Below, in pieces: positions 44,081 to 52,883 of a stretch of DNA of 64,000 bases; the first letter of the stretch is position 1, and each line of letters opens with the position of its first letter. Location: positions 1-64,000 of the forward strand of contig CBDHDN010000012.1 of assembly GCA_965261585.1 (NCBI GenBank), given 5' to 3'. Under the pieces are notes generated by a model. It saw nothing but the letters and a program-made list of their open reading frames with translations. It was not told the origin of the DNA and searched no databases. The stretch is from CBDHDN01 sp965261585 (GTDB lineage: Bacteria; Pseudomonadota; Alphaproteobacteria; UBA6615). Position numbers and translations under genes: made by a program.

Positions 44081-45457
44081 TCAGCGCGGCCGCAGGAGGC
44101 CTGGCGGCACGCCGCCGCTGCCGCCGGGCATGCCTTGCGGCAGCATGCCCTTTTGGCCGTGCTTCTTCATCCGCTTCATCATCGTGTGGACCTGCTGGAA
44201 CTGCTTCAGCAGGCGGTTGACGTCCTGCACGGTGGTGCCGGAGCCGGTGGCGATACGGCGCTTGCGCGAGGCCTTGATCAGCGCCGGCGTGCGCCGCTCG
44301 ACCGGCGTCATCGACCCGATGATCGCCTCCTGCCGCTTGATCATGCCGTCGTCGACATTGTGGCTGGCGAGCTGCTGCTTCACCTTGGCGACGCCGGGCA
44401 GCATGCCCATGAGGCCGCCGAGGCCGCCCATCTTCTTCACCTGGCGCAGCTGTTGCGCCATGTCTTCGAGGTCGAACTGGCCCTTCTGAAAGCGCGCTGC
44501 CAGCCTCTCGGCCTCGTCCTGCTCGATCGTCGCGGCCGCCTTCTCGACAAGGCCGACGACGTCGCCCATGCCCAGGATGCGGCCGGCGATGCGGTCGGGG
44601 TGGAACGGCTCCAGCGCATCCAGCTTCTCGCCGGTCGCCAAAAGCTTGATCGGCCGGCCGGTGACGGCACGCATGGACAGCGCCGCGCCACCACGGGCGT
44701 CGCCGTCGACGCGGGTCAGCACGATGCCTGTCAGGCCGACCCTCTCCTCGAAGGCCCGCGCCGTGTTGACCGCGTCCTGGCCGGTCATCGCGTCGGCGAC
44801 CAGCAGCACTTCGGCCGGCTTGACCGCGTCGCGCACGGCGGCGACCTCGGCCATCATTTCGTCATCGATGGTCAGGCGGCCGGCGGTGTCCAGCAACACG
44901 ACGTCATAGCCCTCGAGCCGGGCCTGCCGCATCGCGCGCTTGGCGATCGCCAGCGGCGGCTGGCCGACGACCGGGTCGAGCGATGACACGAGTGTCTGGT
45001 CGCCGAGGATGCGCAGCTGCTCCTGCGCCGCCGGCCGGCGCACGTCGAGCGACGCCAGCAGCACGCGCTTCTTGCGCGTCTCGGTCAGGTACTTGCCGAG
45101 CTTCGCCGTCGTCGTCGTCTTGCCGGAGCCCTGCAGCCCGACCAGCAGGACGGCGACCGGCGGTGCGGCATTGAGCTCGATGTCATGGGCTTCCGCGCCG
45201 AGCGTCGCGACGAGATGGTCATGCACGATCTTGACGACCATCTGGCCGGGCGTGACGCTTTTCAACACCTCCTGGCCGATGGCCCGCTCACCGACTTCCT
45301 CGACGAAGTCCTTGACCACCGATAGGGCGACGTCGGCCTCCAGCAGCGCAATGCGCACCTCGCGCAGCGCCGCCTTGACGTCGCTCTCGCCCAGCGCGCC
45401 GCGCCGGGTCAGACGATCGAGAATGTCGCCAAGGCGACCGGTCAGAGTTTCGAACAC
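44081..45457 (-). CDS. ffh: Signal recognition particle protein Ffh
   Basis: Ffh binds signal sequences and the SRP RNA and delivers ribosomes to FtsY. The 458-residue protein has an N domain (LTGRLGDILDRLTRRGAL), the G domain with VGLQGSGKTTTTAKLGKYL, DTAGRLTIDDEMM and TRVDGDARGGAALSM, and the Met/Gly-rich M domain with MLPGVAKVKQQLA and KRRIATGSGTTVQDVNRLL. GTG at 45457 (VFETLTGRLG) is the family start. No SRP RNA gene was seen nearby. Confidence 0.96.
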   Translation of the reverse strand: MFETLTGRLGDILDRLTRRGALGESDVKAALREVRIALLEADVALSVVKDFVEEVGERAIGQEVLKSVTPGQMVVKIVHDHLVATLGAEAHDIELNAAPPVAVLLVGLQGSGKTTTTAKLGKYLTETRKKRVLLASLDVRRPAAQEQLRILGDQTLVSSLDPVVGQPPLAIAKRAMRQARLEGYDVVLLDTAGRLTIDDEMMAEVAAVRDAVKPAEVLLVADAMTGQDAVNTARAFEERVGLTGIVLTRVDGDARGGAALSMRAVTGRPIKLLATGEKLDALEPFHPDRIAGRILGMGDVVGLVEKAAATIEQDEAERLAARFQKGQFDLEDMAQQLRQVKKMGGLGGLMGMLPGVAKVKQQLASHNVDDGMIKRQEAIIGSMTPVERRTPALIKASRKRRIATGSGTTVQDVNRLLKQFQQVHTMMKRMKKHGQKGMLPQGMPGGSGGVPPGLLRPR

Positions 45458-45980
45458 GCGAAATCCTTGCGTTTCCGGACCGCAAAACCGCAATCGCGCC
45501 AGTGCGCGAAACTCGCGGACTGGCGATGCTCCCTCCGAGCCTGGCGATGCTGGCGCGCGGTTTGGGGTTCGGTGCCGGAAGCTAACAGCTCCGCCGGCCA
45601 AGTCAAGCGCGGCCCGCATCCGACACGACGACGATACCAGCGGGACACCAGCGGGGGGACACCGGCAGTGATGCCGGGCGGGCCAGCCTGCGAACTGTTC
45701 CGGGACTGCGTGTTTTGTGCGCGCCGCCGGCCGCCCAGTACACGTGACAGTTGATCGAAATCAGTTTGTGTGCAAAATTATTGCCCAGCCCGATGGCCAA
45801 GAGAGCGGGACATCTCGTCAACCGTCACAGATTCCTAGCGTCCTGATATTGCAACTACGCGGGTTCAGCGGATGGGTTGCACTGCCGCTGGCATACTTGA
45901 GCTTGATCCCAACTAGGACTTCTCCTGCCGAATTTCCGAGCCTAGCAACAGCCGGCGGGGCATAACAGTGGAGGGTAAAC
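45458..45980. other. Intergenic region between ffh and the XRE regulator
   Basis: A 523-base gap between divergent genes. It is less GC-rich than its surroundings in 45740-45960, for example ttgtgtgcaaaattattgcc near 45768. I see no ORF, tRNA or repeat; it presumably holds promoters for ffh and for the XRE gene. Confidence 0.5.
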
Positions 45981-46364
45981 GTGTCACACCCAGTCGATAC
46001 CTTTGTAGGCAAGCGCCTGCGCCAACGGCGCGAAATGCGGGGACTACCTCAGAAGGAGCTTGCCAAAGCACTCGGCATCAGTTTCCAGCAGGTCCAGAAA
46101 TACGAAAGCGGTGCCAACCGCATCAGCGCCAGCAAGCTGTGGGAGCTTTGTTGCGTGCTCGACGTTGAGCCCGGCTACTTCTTCGAGGGCCTGAAGCGCG
46201 GCGAAGGGCGCGGTCCCGGCGTACCGGAGCGTGCCCAGTCGGCCTACGAGCCCGACCCGCGGAGCGCCCGCCAGGTGCTCGATCTCAACCAGAACTTTCA
46301 GCGCATCGGCAATATAAGAGTCCGCCGACAACTTGTGCAGCTCGTCAAGTCGTTGGCGGCCTGA
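45981..46364 (+). CDS. XRE-family helix-turn-helix regulator
   Basis: The 127-residue product has an N-terminal XRE domain: VGKRLRQRREMRGLPQKELAKALGISFQQVQKYESGANRISASKLWEL (residues ~9-56, cited in part as LGISFQQVQKYESGANRIS). Alphaproteobacterial proteins of this kind act as small DNA-binding repressors. The C-terminal ~55 residues (VLDLNQNFQRIGNIRVRRQLVQLVKSLA) are probably helical. GTG at 45981, preceded by gagggtaa, is the start. It precedes dapF by 67 bases. Confidence 0.9.
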   Translation: MSHPVDTFVGKRLRQRREMRGLPQKELAKALGISFQQVQKYESGANRISASKLWELCCVLDVEPGYFFEGLKRGEGRGPGVPERAQSAYEPDPRSARQVLDLNQNFQRIGNIRVRRQLVQLVKSLAA

Positions 46365-46431
46365 CAAGGCGTCACCCCGCGGCCGGCCTTTTGGCTGGAC
46401 GCGCAAGCGCGCCCGACACTATATCCCAGCC

Positions 46432-47277
46432 ATGGGATGTCGGGCGTTCACGAAAATGCACGGGCTGGGCAACGATTTCGTTGTCCTCGACGCGCGTGTG
46501 CGTCCGCTGGTCCTGACCACCGCAGCCGCGCGCGCCATCGCCGATCGCCGCACCGGCATCGGCTGCGACCAGGTGATCACGCTGGAGGCGCCGCGTGACC
46601 GCGCCGCCGACGTGTTCATGCGCATCCACAATGCCGACGGCGGCGAAGTGGAAGCCTGCGGCAATGCGGCGCGCTGCATCGCCCGGCTGCTGCTGGCCGA
46701 GCGGGCGGACGGCCGTGTCGTCATCGAGACCGGCGCCGGGCTGTTGAGCGCGACATCGGCAGGCGACGGCACGATCGCCGTCGACATGGGACCGGCACAA
46801 CTGGACTGGCAACACATACCACTGCGCGAGGCGATGGAGACGCTGCGCCTGCCGCTTGCCGCCGGGCCGCTAAAGGAGCCGGTCGCGGTCGGCATCGGCA
46901 ACCCGCACGCCGTCTTTTTCGTCGACGATGCGACGGCCATCCCGCTCGAGACCTACGGGCCGCAGCTGGAATACGACCCGCTGTTTCCCGAGCGCGCGAA
47001 CATCTCGGCCGTGCATGTTGCCGGAACGGACAGGTTGCGCGTGCGTGTCTGGGAACGCGGTGTCGGCATCACCCGCGCCTGCGGCACCGGCGCCTGCGCC
47101 GCGGCCGTTGCGGCACACCGGCGCGGGCTGACGGCGCGGCACGTGCAGGTCGAACTGGATGGCGGCGTACTGGCGATCACTTGGCGCGAGGATGACGGGC
47201 ACGTCACGATGGTCGGGCCAACGGCGCTCACGTTCCGCGGGGAGTTCGATGACGGACTGTTCGACGCGGCCAACTGA
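46432..47277 (+). CDS. dapF: Diaminopimelate epimerase
   Basis: DapF interconverts LL- and meso-diaminopimelate for lysine and peptidoglycan synthesis. The 281-residue protein has FTKMHGLGNDFVVLDAR, the first catalytic cysteine in GGEVEACGNAARC and the second in RACGTGACAAAVAAH. PLFPERANISAVHV is also conserved. The start is ATG at 46432 (MGCRAFTKMHG). Its end overlaps mtaB by 29 bases. Confidence 0.96.
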   Translation: MGCRAFTKMHGLGNDFVVLDARVRPLVLTTAAARAIADRRTGIGCDQVITLEAPRDRAADVFMRIHNADGGEVEACGNAARCIARLLLAERADGRVVIETGAGLLSATSAGDGTIAVDMGPAQLDWQHIPLREAMETLRLPLAAGPLKEPVAVGIGNPHAVFFVDDATAIPLETYGPQLEYDPLFPERANISAVHVAGTDRLRVRVWERGVGITRACGTGACAAAVAAHRRGLTARHVQVELDGGVLAITWREDDGHVTMVGPTALTFRGEFDDGLFDAAN

Positions 47278-48538
47278 CGCCGGGGCGGTCGAGGTCGTCA
47301 CCTTCGGCTGCCGCCTCAACACGTTCGAATCCGAGGTCATGCGCAGCCATGCCCAGGCCGCGGGGCTGCGCGACGCGGTGATCTTCAATACCTGCGCCGT
47401 CACGACGGAAGCGGAGCGCCAGGCGCGGCAGGCAATCCGGCGCATGCGCCGGCGGCGGCCGCAGGCCCGGATCATCGTCACCGGCTGCGCCGCTCAGCTC
47501 GACCCCGGCAGGTTCGCCGCCATGCCGGAGGTCGACCGCGTGCTGGGCAACGGCGAGAAGCTGCAGGCCGCCAGTTTCGTTGCCGGGGCCGGGGCCGCGA
47601 TGCAGGTCAACGACATCATGGCGGTGCGCGAGACGGCGTCGCATCTGATCGAAGGCTTCGACGGGCGCGCCCGGGCGTTCGTGCAGGTCCAGAACGGCTG
47701 CGACCACCGCTGCACGTTCTGTATCATCCCTTACGGCCGCGGCCCGTCGCGCAGCGTACCGATGGGCGAGATCGCCGCGCAGATCCGCCGCCTCGTCGAC
47801 AACGGCTATCGTGAGGTCGTGCTGACCGGCGTCGACATCGCGTCCTATGGCGGTGATCTGCCGGGGCGGCCGCGGCTCGGCCAGATGGTGGCCCGCATGC
47901 TCGCCGCCGTGCCGGCGCTGCCGCGGCTGCGCCTGTCCTCGCTGGACCCGGCGGCGATCGACGAGACGCTGTTCCGCCTGATCGCCGAGGAGCCGCGCGT
48001 GATGCCCCATCTGCACCTCAGCCTGCAGGCGGGCGATGACTTGATCCTCAAGCGCATGGCGCGCCGCCACGCCCGCGCCGACGCGGTCGCCCTGACCGAG
48101 CGGATCCGCCGCCGGCGCCCCGACGTGGTCTTCGGAGCCGACCTGATCGCCGGCTTCCCGACCGAGACCGAGGCGATGTTCGCCAATACGCTCGCCCTGA
48201 TCGAGGACTGCGACTTGAGCTATCTGCACGTGTTTCCGTTCAGTCCGCGGCCGGGCACGCCGGCGGCGCGCATGCCGCAGGTCACGCGGGCCGTCGGCAA
48301 GGCGCGGGCCGCCGCCCTGCGCAGCGCGGGCGAGGCCGCCACCGGGCGGCTGTTGAGGCGCCTGGTCGGCACGCGCGCGAATGCCCTGATCGAACAGGAC
48401 GGGCGCGGCCGCACCGAGCACTTCGCGCCCATCGGGGTGGCCGAAGCGCCGGCACCGGGCACCGTCGTGCCCGTGCGCGTCACGGGTGCCGACGGCACGC
48501 GCCTCTACGGGCGGACCGACCAGCGGATGCCTGCATGA
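47249..48538 (+). CDS. mtaB: tRNA t6A37 methylthiotransferase MtaB
   Basis: MtaB is a radical SAM enzyme that adds a methylthio group to t6A37 of tRNAs. The 429 residues show the N-terminal cluster domain (VVTFGCRLNTFESEVM, NTCAVTTEAERQARQAIR, VTGCAAQLDP), the radical SAM motif CDHRCTFCIIPYGRGPSRSV, LSSLDPAAIDETLFRL, and a C-terminal TRAM-like region. ATG at 47249 lies inside the dapF 3' end. Its stop overlaps the ftsY start as ATGA. Confidence 0.94.
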   Translation: MTDCSTRPTDAGAVEVVTFGCRLNTFESEVMRSHAQAAGLRDAVIFNTCAVTTEAERQARQAIRRMRRRRPQARIIVTGCAAQLDPGRFAAMPEVDRVLGNGEKLQAASFVAGAGAAMQVNDIMAVRETASHLIEGFDGRARAFVQVQNGCDHRCTFCIIPYGRGPSRSVPMGEIAAQIRRLVDNGYREVVLTGVDIASYGGDLPGRPRLGQMVARMLAAVPALPRLRLSSLDPAAIDETLFRLIAEEPRVMPHLHLSLQAGDDLILKRMARRHARADAVALTERIRRRRPDVVFGADLIAGFPTETEAMFANTLALIEDCDLSYLHVFPFSPRPGTPAARMPQVTRAVGKARAAALRSAGEAATGRLLRRLVGTRANALIEQDGRGRTEHFAPIGVAEAPAPGTVVPVRVTGADGTRLYGRTDQRMPA

Positions 48539-49461
48539 GCGAGGCGCGCGGCGGCTGGCTCGCGCGCCTGCGCGCCGGTCTGCAGAAGTCTTCCAGCCGC
48601 CTGAGCCAGGGCATCGGCGGCATCTTCACCGGCAAGCGGCTGGACGACGCGTCGCTGGAGGCGCTGGAGGCGCTGTTGATCGAGGCCGATCTGGGGGTCG
48701 CGCCGGCGGCGCGGCTGACCGCCAACCTGGCCGAGGCGCGCTTCGACAAGACGGTCTCGGCAGCGGACGTGCGCGCGGCCCTGGCGGCGGACATCGCCAA
48801 GTCGCTGGAGCCGGTGGCGCGGCCCCTGGTGATCGAGCCAAGCCACCGCCCCCACGTCGTGCTCGTCGTCGGCGTCAACGGCACGGGCAAGACGACGACG
48901 ATCGCCAAGCTGGCGAAACAATTCACACACGAGGGCTGCAAGACCGTCCTGGCGGCCGCCGATACGTTTCGGGCCGCGGCCATCGAGCAGCTGCAGGTCT
49001 GGGGCGAGCGTACCGGGTGCGATGTCGTCAGCCGGCCGCAGGGCGCCGATCCGGCCGCCGTGGCCTACGACGCCCTGGCACAGGCACGCGAGGCCGGCGC
49101 CGACGTGCTGTTGGTCGACACCGCGGGCCGCCTGCACAACAAGGCCGACCTGATGGCCGAGCTGCAGAAGATCATCCGCGTCATGCGCAAGCTGGAGCCG
49201 GCGGCGCCGCACGATTGCGTGCTGGTGCTCGACGCGACAATCGGGCAGAACGCCCATGCCCAGGTCGAGACTTTCAAGGAGCTGACGGCGGTGACGGGAC
49301 TGATCGTGACCAAGCTGGACGGGACGGCGCGCGGCGGTGTGGTCGTCGCCCTGGCCGAGCGGTTCGGCCTACCGATCCACGCCGTGGGCGTCGGCGAATC
49401 GGCCGAGGACCTGCGGCCGTTCGCGCCGGCGGAGTTCGCCGCCGGCCTCTTGGGCCTCTAG
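48535..49461 (+). CDS. ftsY: SRP receptor FtsY
   Basis: FtsY is the membrane-associated GTPase that receives SRP-bound ribosomes. The 308-residue protein lacks a long acidic A domain, as in many alphaproteobacteria. It has the NG domain with SRLSQGIGGIFTGKRLD, VVGVNGTGKTTTIAKLAKQF, AADTFRAAAIEQL, DTAGRLHNKADLMAEL and TKLDGTARGGVVVALAE. Its start overlaps the mtaB stop by four bases. Confidence 0.96.
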   Translation: MSEARGGWLARLRAGLQKSSSRLSQGIGGIFTGKRLDDASLEALEALLIEADLGVAPAARLTANLAEARFDKTVSAADVRAALAADIAKSLEPVARPLVIEPSHRPHVVLVVGVNGTGKTTTIAKLAKQFTHEGCKTVLAAADTFRAAAIEQLQVWGERTGCDVVSRPQGADPAAVAYDALAQAREAGADVLLVDTAGRLHNKADLMAELQKIIRVMRKLEPAAPHDCVLVLDATIGQNAHAQVETFKELTAVTGLIVTKLDGTARGGVVVALAERFGLPIHAVGVGESAEDLRPFAPAEFAAGLLGL

Positions 49462-49474
49462 GAAGCGCCCCGCG

Positions 49475-50944
49475 ATGCCCGGCACCGGCCACGGCAAGGT
49501 CCGCAACCTGCGCAGCTTCGACGATGCCGACGCCGCGTTCGAGCACATCAGGCACATCTATGATACCAGCGCCCAGACCGTGCGCGACCGGTTCGCGCAG
49601 TTCGCCGCCGGCGCCCGCGACCTCGACCCCTACAACGCCTGTTACCCCTATCTCGGCATCGCGGTCGGCCACGCCGACCTGGCGATCGACTCGCGACCGT
49701 CGTTCGGCACGTTGCCGGGGGCCGGCACCTTTGGGACGACGCTGACCCGACCCGACCTGCTGGGCGATTATTACCGGGAGCAGATCGCGCTCCTGCTCGA
49801 GCACCACAATGTGCCGGTGCAGGTCGGCGTCAGCGCGCAACCGATCCCGCTGCCCTTCGTCATCGAGCATGCGACGGCCGACGTGTCCGCCGCCCACGTG
49901 CGCGAGATGCAGGCCCTGTTCGAGCTGCCCAACCTGTCCACCATCGACGACAAGGTCGCCAACGGCACGCACGTGCCGGCGCCCGGCCAGCCGCACCCCT
50001 TGTCGCTGTTCTCGGCCGCGCGCGTCGATTTGGGCATCCAGCGGCTGCAGCACTACACGGGGACCAGCGCCCAGCATGTCCAACGCTTCGTGCTGTTCAC
50101 GAACTACCAGCGCTATGTCGACGAGTTCATCGCCTACGCCAAGGCACTGGTTCGCAACGGCGACGAGTACGTCGCGTTCGTCGAGCCCGGCGACGTCATC
50201 ACGCCCAACCCGAAGCTGAGTAAGGCCACGGCGGGCGGCACGCCGCCGAGCCACCTGCCGCAGATGCCGGCCTATCACCTGACGCGCGACGACCGCCTGG
50301 GCATCACCCTCGTCAACATCGGCGTAGGGCCGTCGAACGCCCGCACGATCACCGACCACCTGGCCGTGCTGCGGCCCCATTGCTGGATGATGATCGGCCA
50401 CTGCGGCGGCCTCAGAAGCAGCCAGATGCTGGGCGACTATGTGCTGGCACACGCCTATATCCGCGAGGACCACGTGTTGGACCAGGACCTGCCGCTGTGG
50501 GTCCCGGTGCCGCCGATCGCCGAGGTGCAGGTGGCCCTGCAGGAAGCGGTCGCCCACATCACGGGGCTGGCCGGCCAGGACCTGAAGACGCGCATGCGCA
50601 CCGGCACCGTCGCCTCGACCGACAACCGTAACTGGGAGCTGCGCCACGACGAGCTGTTCCGCCGCTTCTCGCAGTCGCGCGCCATCGCCGTCGACATGGA
50701 GAGCGCGACCATCGCCGCCAACGGCTTCCGCCTGCGCGTGCCCTACGGCACGCTGTTGTGCGTCTCCGACAAGCCGATGCACGGCGAGATCAAGCTGCGC
50801 GGCATGGCCAACGCGTTCTACAAGGAGCGCATCAGCCAGCATTTCAAGATCGGCCTCGAGGCGGTGCGGGTAATCCGCGAGAACGGCGTCGACCACCTGC
50901 ACTCACGCAAGCTGCGCAGCCTGCACGAGCCGCCGTTCCGCTGA
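49475..50944 (+). CDS. amn: AMP nucleosidase
   Basis: Amn hydrolyses AMP to adenine and ribose 5-phosphate, part of purine nucleotide balance. The 489-residue length matches the family (~484). The N-terminal Amn-specific domain includes ARDLDPYNACYPYLGI. The C-terminal NP-I phosphorylase-like domain has LVNIGVGPSNARTITDHLA, WMMIGHCGGLRSSQMLGDYVL (cited in part), and AIAVDMESATIAANGFRL with the conserved glutamate. It follows ftsY by 13 bases. Confidence 0.94.
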   Translation: MPGTGHGKVRNLRSFDDADAAFEHIRHIYDTSAQTVRDRFAQFAAGARDLDPYNACYPYLGIAVGHADLAIDSRPSFGTLPGAGTFGTTLTRPDLLGDYYREQIALLLEHHNVPVQVGVSAQPIPLPFVIEHATADVSAAHVREMQALFELPNLSTIDDKVANGTHVPAPGQPHPLSLFSAARVDLGIQRLQHYTGTSAQHVQRFVLFTNYQRYVDEFIAYAKALVRNGDEYVAFVEPGDVITPNPKLSKATAGGTPPSHLPQMPAYHLTRDDRLGITLVNIGVGPSNARTITDHLAVLRPHCWMMIGHCGGLRSSQMLGDYVLAHAYIREDHVLDQDLPLWVPVPPIAEVQVALQEAVAHITGLAGQDLKTRMRTGTVASTDNRNWELRHDELFRRFSQSRAIAVDMESATIAANGFRLRVPYGTLLCVSDKPMHGEIKLRGMANAFYKERISQHFKIGLEAVRVIRENGVDHLHSRKLRSLHEPPFR

Positions 50945-51229
50945 GCGGCCCGCGGCGCGCGCGCTAATCCGCTCGTAACGCCCGGGACGACCACGTGGGG
51001 CACGCGGCCCCGACGCCTGGACGGAGAACGGCGGGCTCGTCACCGTCCGCGGCGACACTCGCGAGGCGGTCCTCTGACCGGCTGATCCTCCAAGTCTTAT
51101 GGAGTCTGACCGGCGGGCCTGGTCCGGCCACGCTGGCGATTCGCCCCGCAGGCGATTTCGAAAATCCACTCCACGGCGAAAATTTCATCGCTCCTGCATC
51201 CAGGCCCGTCGTACGGCCGTAGTTCAGGT

Positions 51230-51379
51230 AAGCCGGTTGGGGCGATCCCTCATCCATCGGCTGGCTCGGACGAATGAGCCGCGACGGCCGGCCCGTTGGT
51301 ACCCGCGTGAGCGCCCAAGACCCTCCCCCCGGGGCGACGGATGCTGGCGGTACCGGATGAGGGATCGCGCCGCCGGCTT
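51230..51379 (+). ncRNA. Candidate structured leader RNA upstream of the DUF4331 gene
   Basis: Long complementary arms enclose ~100 bases: aagccgg with ggcgatccctcatcc at 51230-51255 pairs with ggatgagggatcgcgcc and ccggctt at 51355-51379 (12 contiguous pairs plus a 7-bp base). Inside are ggctc/gagcc (51263-51280) and ggtacc/ggtacc arms (51298-51354), giving a likely three-way junction. A terminator hairpin follows at once. The layout is riboswitch-like, but I recognise no known class. Confidence 0.5.
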
Positions 51380-51380
51380 G

Positions 51381-51401
51381 GCCAGGGATCCTGGCTTTTT
51401 T
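51381..51401 (+). terminator. Intrinsic terminator before the DUF4331 gene
   Basis: GCCAGG-GAT-CCTGGC (51381-51395) is followed by six T. It ends 36 bases before the DUF4331 ATG, so it either ends the upstream leader RNA (attenuation) or stops read-through from amn. Confidence 0.75.
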
Positions 51402-51437
51402 CGTAATCAAAACCCCAACCCATGGAGTAAAGAGATC

Positions 51438-52787
51438 ATGAGATCCATTGCTTCCGACTTGAGGACCGCCGCGGGCGCCGCGATCCTGGCGTTGGCGCCA
51501 TTTGCGCCCGTGCACGCGTCCTCTCACATGGATGCGCCCCTCATCACCTTTGACGACGCGGCCAATACGACGGACGTCTATGCCTTTCGGAGCGAAAGCG
51601 AGGACGGCGCGACGCAGTATCTGACCACCGCACTCGCCGTCTATCCTTTCGAGGAACCGGGCATCGGGCCCAACAACTATCGCTTCGACGACCGGGTTCT
51701 CTACGAGATCCACGTCTCGCTGGGTGATGATGTAAGCACCGGGGAAAAAACCATCAGCTACCAGTTTGCTTTCGAGACCAGGTACGCAAATGAGAACACC
51801 ATCCTTCAGGCCTATCTTGGCGAGGTCGAACCCGTTAGCCCCGAAATCGAGCCGGTCGACGACCGCTTCGATGTCAACCAGAACCTGCGCCAGACCTACA
51901 CGCTGACCAAGATCGATTACCATACAAATGCGGTGACGGTGCTCGGCCGCGGCATCGTGCCGCCGAACAATCAGGGTCTGGTGACTCCGTTCTACAATCG
52001 GAACGACGACGGTTTCTATGCCGATATCCAGTCGATCTTCGATCTGGACTTCTCCTTCGGCACGGACCCTGGTCTCGCCGGCACCAACAAGCCGTTCGAC
52101 AGTCAGGGCGGCTTCAATCTCCACACCATCGTGCTGAACATCCCTTTGAGCGAGTTGGACGGCGCGCAGTCGGCCGGCGTCCATGCCACGACCAGCCGCC
52201 AGCAGGTTGTCGACGGCGTATTAGAGTGGGTCCAGGTCGGACGGCAGGGCAACCCGCTGTTCGCCGAGGCCCTGGTCGCGATAGTCGACAAGGACCGCTA
52301 CAACCAGTCCGATGCGATCGACGATGGGAGATTCGGGCTCTATGCCGATTCTCCGGAGCTCTCCGCGGTCCTGGGCGTCGATCCGCTTGTTCCCGGTCTG
52401 CTTCGTCAGATCTACATTCCTGACTTGATCAAGGTCGACCTGACCACCGATCCGGCGCGTCTGGCCGGCCAATCGGGTTTCAGCCGGCTCAGCGCCTTTG
52501 GCGGCGACACCTTTCGCAATGGGGCCTTCGGCGGTTGGCCGAACGGTCGGTGTTTCGGCGACGATGTGGTCGACATCGCGATCATCGCCTTGGGTGGCGC
52601 TGGCACAGGCCCGTTCGATGGGCTCGATGTGGATGGCGTGAGAGAGAACGACATCACCTTCAACGATGTCTTCCCCTACGCGGCCACGCCGCTGAATGGC
52701 CGGGTCCATGAGCATCACGGCGATTTCGACAACGATGACGATGACGATTTCGACGACGACGACGACGATGACGAGGACGTGTCGTAA
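51438..52787 (+). CDS. DUF4331 family secreted protein with Asp-rich tail
   Basis: The 449-residue product begins with a signal peptide (AAGAAILALAPFAPVHA, cleavage near residue 27) and then SSHMDAPLITFDDAANTTDVYAFRSE, the typical DUF4331 start (cited in part). The middle part includes GFNLHTIVLNIPLSEL and LIKVDLTTDPARL. It ends in HEHHGDFDND and a run of aspartates, probably metal-binding. Function is unknown. It heads a three-gene operon with a TPR protein and a HupE/UreJ-type membrane protein. Confidence 0.88.
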   Translation: MRSIASDLRTAAGAAILALAPFAPVHASSHMDAPLITFDDAANTTDVYAFRSESEDGATQYLTTALAVYPFEEPGIGPNNYRFDDRVLYEIHVSLGDDVSTGEKTISYQFAFETRYANENTILQAYLGEVEPVSPEIEPVDDRFDVNQNLRQTYTLTKIDYHTNAVTVLGRGIVPPNNQGLVTPFYNRNDDGFYADIQSIFDLDFSFGTDPGLAGTNKPFDSQGGFNLHTIVLNIPLSELDGAQSAGVHATTSRQQVVDGVLEWVQVGRQGNPLFAEALVAIVDKDRYNQSDAIDDGRFGLYADSPELSAVLGVDPLVPGLLRQIYIPDLIKVDLTTDPARLAGQSGFSRLSAFGGDTFRNGAFGGWPNGRCFGDDVVDIAIIALGGAGTGPFDGLDVDGVRENDITFNDVFPYAATPLNGRVHEHHGDFDNDDDDDFDDDDDDDEDVS

Positions 52788-52808
52788 GCGAACTCCAATG
52801 CCAAACGC

Positions 52809-52841
52809 TTCGGGGGCGGGCTCAAGGAACCCGCCCCCGAA
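52809..52841 (+). promoter_or_regulatory. Strong hairpin between the DUF4331 and TPR genes
   Basis: A 12-bp perfect stem, TTCGGGGGCGGG (52809-52820) with CCCGCCCCCGAA (52830-52841) and a nine-base loop. No T run follows, so it may protect the upstream message or reduce downstream transcription rather than terminate fully. Confidence 0.7.
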
Positions 52842-52883
52842 CGCAACTGCTCCAAGTTGGCATCTGCTAGGGAGGTGAGTTCG

